The position numbers and the translations under genes are program-made. A DNA stretch of 64,000 bases from Euryodendron excelsum (taxonomy: Eukaryota; Streptophyta; Magnoliopsida; Ericales; Pentaphylacaceae). The notes below the pieces were generated by a model. That model had not been told where the DNA came from and did no database searches. It saw nothing but the letters and a program-made list of their open reading frames with translations. Below, piece by piece: positions 10,094 through 19,943 of this stretch (position 1 is its first letter; each line of letters starts with the position of its first letter). The stretch lies in the NCBI GenBank assembly GCA_033060915.1, contig CM065390.1, forward strand, positions 22,654,001 to 22,718,000, read 5' to 3'.

Positions 10094-13076
10094 CTATGTA
10101 CCACATGCGGGTGCTCGTCTAGGTCTCTTGCTCCTGCGATATACAATGGAGAGCGCTGTGGATGCCTCAGCCTGTGGGACCACATGTCCTACAACCGCCT
10201 CATCACCCTCTGTGGTCGGTGCTGGCTGCTCCTGGGTAATCTGTGAGACCTGTGTCTGCTCATCTCGACCTACCCCCTGCTGGGCTTGTATCTGTGCAGG
10301 TGATACCTCATCTATCTGTGGGTGCACATCCCCAACTGTCGCCTTATCTGCCTGTGAAGTCGATGGTGGGTGCTCCTGCGTGATCTGTGAGTCCCACTCT
10401 GCTGGTGGAGGTGAATGGTGCACTGTCTCATCATCTGCCCCAAAAAGATCTGATGACGGGCCGGTGAACGTCGGTATGATGACTCTATCCAAAACCGTAG
10501 TAGCTATCATCCTACGGAACTCGTGCATCTCAGATCCACCCTCTGCCTGCCCTGTATCTATCCCTCTCCCTCTGCCTCTGCCTCTGCGCGGTGGTCCTGC
10601 GCGTCCTCTCCCACAGCCAATCGGCTGTGGCTGAACTGCCTGTGCCATAACGTCGCCCTCGAATGTAGACGGTGCCGATGAATCCTGATGATACTGTATC
10701 GGGGACGCACGATGATGATGGGTCGTCAAATGATCTGGTCGAATGTAAGCTATGGACGGCCCCACATCGGTGAACTGCAATGGCACCTGACTGCATAAAG
10801 ATGGCCCCGATGTGGTGACTGATGGACCCACCGGAGTACAAGGGTCAACTATATCTGCACGGGGTGCCACTAGAACGGGAGATGGTACGGCTGCATCAGT
10901 AGGTACGGCCTCTGACCGGTGTGTCACTTGACTGGACATAGAAGGCCCTGCTGTCGGAGGCGATGGACCTACAGGAGTGGAAGGGCCAGCTCTATCCGAT
11001 GGGGGTGGAACTGCAGCGGGGGGTGGCATGGCTGGATCAGCAGGTCCAGCCGCATGTATACGGTAATCCTCTTGTATAATGTGCAGGGTCGTGTCACACA
11101 TGTCACGGATGAACACTAGTGTCTCTAAACCTGCATCAGCATCGTATCCGCGAATGGTGTCAGCCGCCCGCTGCTGCATAAGGGTGACATGCTGGGCCTG
11201 TAATGCAATAAATCATAACGAATACCATATTAGAAACATCCAAAATAAATATATTTATTTTATTCAATAGTATTATAGTATATTTTATTGAATACTCTTA
11301 ACAAAATATCGTGTCTCCCCCCCACTCCAAGGTAGCCAGCCAAAGCCCTGTGCGCCGGATTCCCCATCAAGGGGCGCGTGATAGATCGGTACCACCCTAC
11401 GTATGGGTCGTGGCGTGACATAGGCTCCTCTGTAAGGTCACCGGCAATAATGTGCTGCCGTCGCTCTCTCCATCTAGTGACAAAAATATTATGGAACTGC
11501 AACCAATCTGTGGCAGGCCTACCCCGCCTATCTATGCCATGAAGACCAATACCAGTGTCGGGGGCTGCAGGTATGCCCTGACGACGACCAAACTGTCGAA
11601 GAACACGACTAGGCAAATGCCACTCCACCACGTCAAAACATATAAGTGGAACCTCAGCCATCTATATGTCACTCCCAGCACGACAATAATCGGGGAGGGT
11701 ATCGATGATCTCACCATGCCGACCCTAAGGCTGCCACACAAACTAAATCATCCAATATAAATGTCAGCTTATGAGATAAATAGTTAATACTGTACTTAGT
11801 TTACGTAATGTCAGGAAAAAAAATGTAAGCACTTAAAAGCATACCTCATCATCTCTCAAACGATTAAACTGGTCTCTATACACTGCAACAACGTGGGTGG
11901 GGACTTTATCCAGTGCAAACTTACTCTTCCACCTTTTTTCGAAACAATAGAAAATATAGTTAGATAACATACAAAGTTAAATAGTAATTGCACATTTCAT
12001 AACTAATTTTTTATTTTTTTATAAGTACAATACCTAGCACCCCACGGGCCAGCGGGTAGGTGCTGCTGATCTCCAATGTCTAGCGGCTGCTGTCCAAGAG
12101 TCGGTACAACACACCGACGTGGGCTAATCCTAGGGAATCTCTCCCAGGCCCATATTTGTTACACAAATAGCAGAATATAACGAATAATGCCCTATAAAAA
12201 GTCATAAAGATATAACATTTCGTATAACGACCACATACCTGTAGCAACACCAAAATACCTCCTATATCCTTTGTGTCGGTCTTAGTCGCCCGACACATCA
12301 TCCGATAAAGTACGGCAAGGGCTGCCGCACCCCAACTATATCGCCCAGCCTGATCGAAATCTCTAAGGAATGGTAGATACATCAACTTCACCAAGTTCTG
12401 TGACTTATCTGGTAATACTAACCCCCCAATAAGCTGCATGATATATGCCCTAGCATAGTACTGTACAGTCACCTCGTCAGCATCGTCTTGCAACTGCTGA
12501 AATGTGGTAGATAGCCACGATAGCCTAAGATGGCCACCGCTGAAATCCTGGATGTTGGGCTCAGCACCCAACAACTCTCGGCAAATCTGTCGCCAATGCT
12601 GTACGTCACCCCCACCATCTACGCCTCCAATCGGCTGACCATCAACAGGCAGACCCACTAACACAGACACATCCTGTAATGTCACGGTGGCCTCTCCAAC
12701 TAGCAAGTGAAATGTATGAATGTCTTGTCGCCACCTCTCGACCAAGGCTGTGATAAGTGGATGATCAAGCTGAATATAACTAACCCGGTATAGCCCGTAG
12801 AAACCGGCACGCATCAAGTACAGAAGTATCCGAGGGGATAATGGTCTAGCCCAGCATGCGGCGTCATTACGACGACAATGAAGCACCTGGTCACACTGTA
12901 AGAAGAAATAATGAGAAAATAACTAAACAAATATATAACAAGAAAAATGTAATATTTGCCAATACAAAGTCACAAACCTGCTGACCCGTCCATATAATAG
13001 AGGACCTGTGATGCTCTTGTAAAGTGAGAACTGATGGGTCAACTGGTCCGGGTAGTCCAGCCACGTCTATATCCAT
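10094..13076 (-). pseudogene. Plant mobile domain (PMD) gene carried by the MULE, disrupted
   Basis: Six exons fit: 13076-12978, 12895-12239, ~12170-12034, 11932-11845, 11742-11296 and 11197-10094. The PMD (MAIN/MAIL-like, 'PP7 long form' type) is clear from VDPSVLTLQEHHRSS, the HCRRNDAACW start of exon 2, FYGLYRVSYIQLDHPLITAL, VERWRQDIHTFHLLVGEATV, VSVLVGLPVDGQPIGG and RAYIMQLIGGLVLPDKS. The last exon encodes a Pro/Ser/Thr-rich tail ending in a basic patch (YRRSKRPRRAP). Breaks: the acceptor before exon 3 reads ...AACAA instead of AG, and in-frame TAG codons sit at 11725-11727 and 11662-11664. An ATG directly after the second stop reopens the frame. PMD proteins outside transposons act in gene silencing and expression control; here it is element cargo, probably inactive in this copy. 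Confidence 0.88.
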
Positions 13077-13753
13077 AAGAGCTGTGATGTAGACATACTA
13101 TAAAGTTAACTAAAAATGACTGAGAATTAACTACAATAATGCCAATACATAACAAAAGAAATTACAAAAAAGTTATACGAATAAATGCTAATAGCCAACA
13201 AGTAAATGGTAATAACAATATTACAAATGTCATCTACGAACAATGTCATTGGACAATGTTGATAACCATCAAGTAAAATCTGGTGGACAATGTTCAATAG
13301 AATAATGTATAGTTCACGGGGTATTTACTCACTGTCATTGAAAATAGCTCCAGAAATTGACATGACAAGTATTTATTGTAAAGGTCTTTCAAGCTTCACG
13401 TGAAGCCTGAAAAGGAATGTACCATATCCTATGGTGTAAATCGATTTCAATAATCACGTGAACCCATTGTAGGCATTGCACCGCACCTGGTCACGCTGTA
13501 GTAATTGACATGACAAGTCACGAGGGGTTAATGGAAGTCTGAAGTGAAAAATGACATCACAAGTGTTAAGTATGAATCCATTAAACTATACGAAACAGTT
13601 CACGTGAACCACTGAGTCCAAAACGAAGACATTGTCCTCCACATATTGGCATTAATTGGATAATCAATTACAGGCTTTACGTGAAACCATTATAGCCTAT
13701 ATAAGTTGTGTGATAACGTCAATAAGTCATAAACCTCACCCATACCTACAAAG
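13077..13753. promoter_or_regulatory. Divergent intergenic region with repeated CACGTG boxes
   Basis: It lies between the PMD start (minus strand) and the unknown gene (plus strand). CACGTG occurs at 13397-13402, 13455-13460 and 13601-13606, each within a TTCACGTGAA-like or TCACGTGAAC context, plus TACGTGAAA at 13678. A TATATAA box at 13698-13704 lies about 50 bases before the plus-strand ATG at 13754. CACGTG is the core of plant G-boxes bound by bZIP and bHLH factors. The stretch GCACCTGGTCACGCTGTA near 13486 nearly repeats the start of PMD exon 2 near 12884. Confidence 0.6.
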
Positions 13754-14410
13754 ATGCCGAAGCGAAAAGGGTTTTTCGGTGCGTCGTCCAGTCGGACAGT
13801 CTCAGGCGACGAGACACACTCAAACAATCGAACTTCGTTGGACTTCCTTAGGGTGGGTACGTACACGGATGCAATCGGTAACAAATGGTATGGCCGAAAA
13901 CGTCTATTTCACAACAAACCTATCGTAATGCATGATACGACGGGTCCGGTTAGCCACATATTCATTGACGAGGCTTCCCAACAACCACCCCGCGGTGTGA
14001 CAGACGACCAATGCAACAGGTTGAGGTTGCCGTGGGAAGACTTACTTGATAAACGGCGTGAACAAGAGATGTATTGCCGATGGCATGGCCTTCGTGTCCC
14101 AAAGGCTCGTTTAGCTAAGGTGTGGGGCAGTCCGTGATATTCAAGTAGTAAGGTCATAAAAGCGCTCGAATGCGAGATTAATCAAATGCAACGAAGGTTC
14201 GATAGGTATCATTTTACAGAGCATGCGAAGAAAGAATGTGGTGATCCAACACAACGAATAATAGACATTATTGAAGATCCGTTGCTGGTATCTGACCTAG
14301 AACTTTCGGACTTCTCAGAAGAAGAAGGCGACGATGACTATATTAACTATCTACCTAGTAGTCTTTCGGTTGCTGGAAAACCACTGTGCTGTTACGAACA
14401 TGGTCCATAA
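13754..14410 (+). pseudogene. MULE-borne gene of unknown family, one in-frame TGA
   Basis: I do not recognise this protein. The frame runs from an ATG in good context (AAGATGCC) at 13754 to 14410, about 218 codons, interrupted by a single TGA at 14135-14137; the frame is identical on both sides. The N-terminus is basic (MPKRKGFF), like a nuclear signal. The middle has Trp/Arg/Lys-rich stretches (NKWYGRKRLFHNKP, DKRREQEMYCRWHGLRVPKA). After the TGA come a helix-prone segment (MQRRFDRYHFTEHAKKECG) and a strongly acidic tail (SDFSEEEGDDD). A TATA box sits about 50 bases upstream and it faces away from the PMD gene. It could be an accessory protein of the element, as MURB in maize MuDR or VANC in Arabidopsis VANDAL elements are, but no similarity to those is claimed. 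Confidence 0.6.
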
Positions 14411-14631
14411 AGCTTATTCATGTTTTTAGTTAAGTTTGGTGTGAAGTTGGTTAATATGTAACGGTACTATTTGCCATCTTAAGTTCCATATAACATATCG
14501 ATGTAGTGGTCATATTTGAGATTTTCTGTTTCATGTAATATGAGTCCATGTTATTCTAAGTCCATGAATGCATAGAGACAACAGAACTACCATTACATAA
14601 CAAACTAAATTACATCCATAACAAAATACAG

Positions 14632-17568
14632 TTACTTAAGGTGTCCAAAATACATTAAAGTGTCCAAACAATAACTACTACTAAGCCACTCGCGAAGCCT
14701 CTCCGGACATTTTCGCTTGTCATGGCCAGTTTGTTGACAAAGACTGCAGTGGTAGCTGTGCTTTTGCCTAGAGGTGTCCATTTCATTGCGAATACGGGCC
14801 GTTTTGGGCCGACCGGGCTTTGGATTCAGTGATCGCAAACGGCTTGTATTGGGGAGCAACGTCGGCATACTACTCAAGGGCCAGTAATCTTCATGGGGCA
14901 TTGGGCTAAAATTAGAATCCCAAATGCGTGGGTATACATCAATTTTGTACTCTGGCGCCACCAAGTAAAACGGATCGACGCCTAAGTCCGCAGTGACAGC
15001 AAGCATGTGCGAAAATGGATATTTGTTGATGATGTATTTTGAACAAGAACAGCTGGGCTCATTCAGTCTTACAACTTGCTTGTGCCCACGCAGCATCCCG
15101 TGGTGTGTTGTTTCAACCTCGTATTCACCTTCTTGCCTGTGAACGAAATTTAAACCAGTGTCATTGTCACAAAAATATTGGTCAGCTTAAAAGTTATGGT
15201 AGCGCATTTACCTGTTAAATGCTCTCAACAAATGTGTATTTCCTTTGCACTGGTATTTTTCAATTTGTTTTTGTAGCTTGCGGCCATACTGCAAGCCAGC
15301 AGCCCGATTCTTAATACACTCAATTCTCCTCTCGTCAAAATACTTAACAAGCCGGTGGAATGTAGTTTCCACACATGCCGTGATGGGCACATTCCGAGCA
15401 CCCCTCAATACACTGTTAAATCCTTCAGATAGATTTATAGTCAAAATTCCCCACCTACGACCTCCATCATGTGCAAGTGTCCACTTTTCAACCTCCATCT
15501 CTTGCAACCAATTTAATGCCTTTGGTTTAAGATCTTCAATCTCCTTCATAATCAAGTTGAACTTTCGAATTTGATGGCAACTACCAGCCCTCCATACCAA
15601 ATCCATAAGTTTCGTGTTGCTGAATTTCTTGTTGAAGTTGCTACGGACGTGCCTAAGGCAATATCGATGATATCCAATTGGTCGCAAATGCGGATGTTCC
15701 CAGTACCGCGCAACAGCATTCAACAGGCCCCTGTGCCTATCAGATATCAATGTGATACCCTCACGGTTAGGCACTACATGTCGTCTTAAGTTCTTAATAA
15801 ACCATGACCACGACGCTGTAGTCTCTTCATCTACAATGGCAAAAGCAAGTGGTAAAATGTGTTGGTTGCCAGTTGATGCGGTAGCTACCAGCATCTTCCC
15901 AGTGTATTTGCCATTAAGGAAAGTTCCATCAATGCCGATAACAGGAGGGCAGTGAGTGAATCCATCGATGGCGGGTTTGAAAGCCCAGAACACATAATTA
16001 AACACCACCTCATCCGGCGTAGTCGACGGCAACACATTCCAGTCTACAACTATCCCAGTATTAAAGGTCTGTAGTGCCGTCATGTATCGGGGAAGCTTCG
16101 TGTACGACTCGTCCCAATTCCCAAATATGACCTCAATGGCTCTTGTTTTTGCAAGCCATGCCTTCCTGTAAGATACTGTGTGCTCCAATGCAGTTCGTAC
16201 GGTGGTGATAAGCGATGCCACCTTCGTTTCTGCATCTGCCTGTACACAAACATCGATCACGTTCAAGTGTACATATAAACAACTCCCATTTTAATTTTAA
16301 GTTATATTGGTTTAAAAGAAATATAGTTTACCTTAACTGAGTCCAGTATGACCGTTGTAATGAGATCAGTATCAATGTTACAGTGGTCCCTTTGCAATCT
16401 TGCAAACACACAATGATGTGGACCGGGATACGTCTTTACCTCAAAGAAACCATGTTTCTCTTTCTTTGAGGCTCGAAACCTCCAACTGCAATCATGCTTG
16501 CACCTTACATCCCAAACCTTCTTGCCCGTTTCCACCACCACATACTCTTTTCTTTTCTTTACATTGTACATCTTTACTGCATACTTCACCGAATCTTTGT
16601 CTTTTGAAGATCATCCCCTTTTTGAACTCTACGGTCTCCGGGGTCCATACGTGTCCACGACAATAAAGCTCCCGACTAGTTACGGTAGGGTCACCAACCC
16701 CCTCCAAGTTTGTGAAGAAAGGGATAGGAGTGTACCGTTCGGGTATACCAACTGAAGACGATGGCAGTTCACCAAATTCAGGCCCCTCATCATCAGATTC
16801 ATCATCAGCCATTAGTTCAGCGTTAATGTCTTCGTCCACGTCCAGATCAGGACCTACACTGTCAGGTATGCATCCCTCAGCTCCATCACCAACCATATCA
16901 ACGTACTCGTCAACAGGCTGGTGGAACCTGTCAACTGGGGATGCCGATAGGTGAATTGGAGATAGACGCTCAGCTCCTGAACTTGTACGAATGTCGTGTT
17001 GCATCTGTGATGCCCCGGCTGTGTATGACCCATACGTTGGATAATATGGAAGTGGGGACATATCGGCATACTGTGAAGCCCTCCTGTAAGATTCTTGAGT
17101 CAGCATCCCAGTGAATGAGCCAGGAATGCCACTGTATGCCCCCTGAGTCAACATTCCAGTAAATGATCCGGGAACATTGTATGCCCCATAACCTGAATAC
17201 ATCGGATCTGGTTCATTCAACCTACTCGTTATGTTTTCTTTCTCCACGTACAGTTCAACATAATTCAGTGTGGGAAAACACGGCGGGATGTCCAACACAC
17301 TATCTAAGGTCATGTCATCATTGATGGGCACCTTCTTGTAATAAATGAACCTCTCCCATTGTCTATGGGGATGTCTGCATATCAACTTCAAATGAATATT
17401 TTCCCCTTCATCTACAACTTTGGGTATAAGAAACTGTTCTAACTCTTCTAGTGTTATTCTGCGTTGAATAGTGTAAAACCCCTTCGCTTCGGTATCATAT
17501 GATATGCCTTCGTCAGGGTCTTGTACTATTGTTCCCCCCCAATAGCACATCACCTTTACAGTACCCAT
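14632..17568 (-). pseudogene. MURA-type MULE transposase, one frameshift
   Basis: Three exons fit, 17568-16332, 16239-15212 and 15136-14632, with AAG|GTAAAC..TACAG and AACAG|GTAAAT..CACAG introns of 92 and 75 bases; about 920 residues. The N-terminus (MGTVKVMCYWGGTI) is the MuDR-type start. It is followed by a duplicated PGSFTGMLTQ segment, an acidic stretch (DESDDEGPEFGEL) and the DNA-binding zinc region (VRCKHDCSWRFRASKKEK...HHC). Exon 2 has the MULE DDE domain: IGIDGTFLNGKYTGKMLVA, AIVDEETTASWSWFI and LISDRHRGLL. Exon 3 has a SWIM-like finger (CSCSKYIINKYPFSHML) and a CCHC knuckle (CSLCQQTGHDKRKC). Defects: one extra A in an A4 run at 16602-16605 shifts the frame, and the third SWIM cysteine is Phe (PFSH where PCSH is usual). 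Confidence 0.9.
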
Positions 17569-18756
17569 TCAATCAACCTTACTGTAGGTAAACATATGAA
17601 ATTAGTAGTTAGATAAAGCTTCAGTACAAGTTAGATGAAGTTATATAAAAATACACCCAGACACTATATTTCAAAATACAATGGGAATGTCCTCATTATT
17701 TTCGTCTTTCTTATAATATGGTACCACTATGTTTTCAATTTTAACAATTTTTTTATTTTTAAACTTGGAACTCCTCTAGTTTTCAACCATTCCACTAATA
17801 GCTGCAATTTAACTACTTGTAGTTAGATTGTTAGAATAGCTAAAATTAAGAAGCTGCAATTTAACCTCAACAGTAGATTGTATAAGAAGCAATGTTGTAA
17901 AGCAAGTTAACATATGTACATCTTGCATTTTCCTTACAAATGAGGTTACATTTCATTTGAATTTTACAAAATAAGATTTACAGCATGCTACTTATCAATA
18001 GATATTATGATCATTTTAAACCTAACACTTCATTGGAAAGATATATTATCAACCATCACAATGAACAAGAGGAATTTTCTAACCTAAATACCTCGCATAC
18101 TTAGTTTCGCTAACAAGTCCTGATTTCTAAGTTTACGCAGCCACAAGATTAACGATTGTAACAGAACGAAAAAGTAGAGGTCCGATCAAACTCGTTGCAT
18201 TTAGAGAGGATATGAACAAAGAGATCTTCCTCAACTTTACTTGTGGACTTCCTTGTGATGATCTTGATATCAATGTTTTGAGATCACAAATTTGAGAACT
18301 ATGATTTGTACTGAATTTGTTGAAGTTCTATTTCTCTCCCCAACTTTATGCTATCTAATTTTTTTTAATTTATTAACCATCAATAGGCACTCTTTAAATT
18401 CCAACTAAAATTTTGAACCATCCAATTCAATTTTGAACCATCAATTAGTAAACAAATAACATATTAACTATTTGAATTCAGATGTTAAGTGCATTCATAT
18501 TTTGCCTAATTTATGCAAGTACATACTTGATGTATGGTACACTGTACAAGGGCTTGTGAGTTGTGAGGGATGTGTATCTACTCTTTAGCTCTCTTTCAAT
18601 TTTGATTTGACACTACAGTTTGATCTTATTGTTGGGTTATATTTGCAGCAAACTTTATGACCATTAACACAAAATTGAACCTCAGAAACCCAGAAACCCA
18701 AGAGAATGATTTGCAATGAACAATAACATGAGTTATACAAGGCCAGAAATATTAAA

Positions 18757-18857
18757 TGAACACTGGACAGTTCTTTTAGATGAACACTGGACAGTTCTTT
18801 TAGATGAACACTGGACGCGGTAAAATGAGTTAACACTGGACAGTTCTTTTAGATCTT
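18757..18857. repeat. 24-base tandem repeat in the MULE
   Basis: GAACACTGGACAGTTCTTTT followed by AGAT is repeated about four times, the third copy interrupted by GCGGTAAAATGAGTT. It lies upstream of the MURA gene. A role in expression is possible but there is no direct sign of one. Confidence 0.8.
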
Positions 18858-19075
18858 CATTATTATCATCAACATAGAAATATTAAATGAGCAAACTAAT
18901 GCTCTCATGGAAATCAGTTTGGAGACGAATTAGAAGAGAGAAAGGGAGACGAACAGGTATCATTCACTCATTAACCAAAAAATCAAAACATAATCACTGT
19001 ACCATTCCACTAATAGAAGAGAGAGAGGGAGACTAACATGTATGTCACGATGGAGGGCTTCGTCGGCTGGAGAGT

Positions 19076-19119
19076 TCGTCGTCGTCGTCGTCGTCGTCAT
19101 CGTCGTCGTCGTCGTCGTT
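19076..19119. repeat. CGT trinucleotide microsatellite
   Basis: An almost pure run of CGT units with one CAT interruption, inside the MULE near its right end. On the minus strand it reads as a poly-Asp open frame, which I do not treat as a gene. Confidence 0.9.
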
Positions 19120-19149
19120 GGCTGGAGAGGGGGCTGCGGCGCTGGCAGT

Positions 19150-19465
19150 GGGAATCGTAATGACGATTTTGACGAAATGTGACCTAAAAGCGTCAAGTAG
19201 TAAGACTATATCGTAAAGTGAAATCGTCAATAAGATTGACGCTTTTCTTGGCATACAAAAATCGTCAATCATATTGACGTTTTTAGTGTTAGCTTTTTAA
19301 AATATAACGTTGTTTGGATTGACGCTTTTACAACTGAACGAAAAACGTCGTTTGCATTGACGTTTTACTTCTATTTACAGAATTTTTCGAAATTGAAATC
19401 GAAATCGTTATCACGATTGACGCTATTTCTAAAACGTCAATATGATTGACGTTTAATCGCTGTTT
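19150..19465. repeat. Right subterminal palindromic CGTCA/TGACG repeats
   Basis: Units such as AATCGTCAATAAGATTGACG, AATCGTCAATCATATTGACG, AACGTCGTTTGCATTGACGT, ATCGTTATCACGATTGACGC and AACGTCAATATGATTGACGT follow one another. They mirror the left-end cluster at 7940-8136. The paired half-sites in opposite orientation suggest binding of a dimer. Confidence 0.75.
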
Positions 19466-19536
19466 CGTAAATATTGAAAAAGTGACCATGGTTTAATATA
19501 TATTGAATAAAATAAATACCTTTTGGTAAATGGCCC
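19412..19536 (-). repeat. Right terminal inverted repeat of the MULE
   Basis: It ends TTTTGGTAAATGGCCC and contains TTTAATATATATTGA, the reverse complement of the left-end block. See the left repeat for the comparison. Confidence 0.88.
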
Positions 19537-19546
19537 GTTTTGAGTC
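19537..19546. repeat. Right target-site duplication of the MULE
   Basis: GTTTTGAGTC, identical to 7851-7860. Confidence 0.92.
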
Positions 19547-19647
19547 GTATGACTCAATCTATAGCAATACCATTTTGTATAGTATTCTTATTTCTATAGC
19601 ATTGCATTGAATACACTCAAAATTAGCCAAAAAAGCCCCCTTCCGCA

Positions 19648-19943
19648 AAAGGCTGCGTTTGTTTGTTTGGTGTTGAAAATTTACTCTGGATATGTAACCT
19701 GAACTGGACTACTAATTCCACAAAATGTGGGAAAACTAGTACCATGTAACTATTTTCTGTAAGCAATCTCTTGATCAGAAATAATTTGTTATCTCTTATC
19801 TTATTCCTTATCTCACTCTAAACAAGCATAATATGAGAAATTTCATTCAGAAATTAAGTCTTATGGGATATGTAGTCCTGTCTATTATTCCCTTGAATTG
19901 GATAAAACGCTTTAATTTCATTCTACAAACAAACGTAGCCTTT
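19648..19943. mobile_element. MITE-like element with AAAGGCTGCGTTTGTTTG ends
   Basis: The left end reads AAAGGCTGCGTTTGTTTGTT. The complement of the right end reads AAAGGCTACGTTTGTTTGT, one mismatch in about 19 bases. The interior is non-coding. The target duplication is unclear, so the superfamily is open. Confidence 0.6.

Larger units (their letters stand above)
17569..19140. other. Non-coding right part of the MULE, upstream of MURA
   Basis: A likely splice acceptor (CCTACAG) just upstream of the MURA ATG suggests a 5'-UTR intron. The rest is AT-rich and should contain the transposase promoter. Only the tandem repeat near 18757 and the CGT microsatellite near 19076 stand out. Short open frames, including one with a run of Asp, come from these repeats. 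Confidence 0.5.
7861..19536. mobile_element. Complete Mutator-like element (MULE), 11,676 bp
   Basis: The element is defined by matching terminal inverted repeats (GGGCCATTTAC at both tips; about 40 of the first 45 bases agree, with similarity to about 125 bp) and a perfect 10-bp flanking duplication. In order it holds subterminal palindromic repeats, a ten-copy ~178-bp tandem array, a minus-strand plant-mobile-domain gene, a plus-strand gene of unknown family, a minus-strand MURA transposase gene, a 24-bp tandem repeat, a CGT microsatellite and right subterminal repeats. Each gene carries at least one disabling change, so this copy looks recently autonomous but now defective. Transposase plus PMD gene cargo is known for plant MULEs; the third gene and the tandem array are the unusual parts. 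Confidence 0.93.

Noticed and set aside
10128..11270. Plus-strand Cys/Ser-rich frames opposite the PMD tail
   Set aside because: They are shadows of the Pro/Ser-rich coding exon on the minus strand.
14135..14137. TGA in the unknown MULE gene read as selenocysteine or read-through
   Set aside because: Land plants lack selenoprotein decoding, and the neighbouring genes also carry stops.
16602..16605. Programmed ribosomal frameshift in MURA
   Set aside because: The A4 run lacks a recognisable slippery heptamer and stimulator, and other defects are present; mutation or sequence error is simpler.
19045..19272. Open frame with a long Asp run
   Set aside because: It is a translation of the CGT microsatellite and MULE end repeats.
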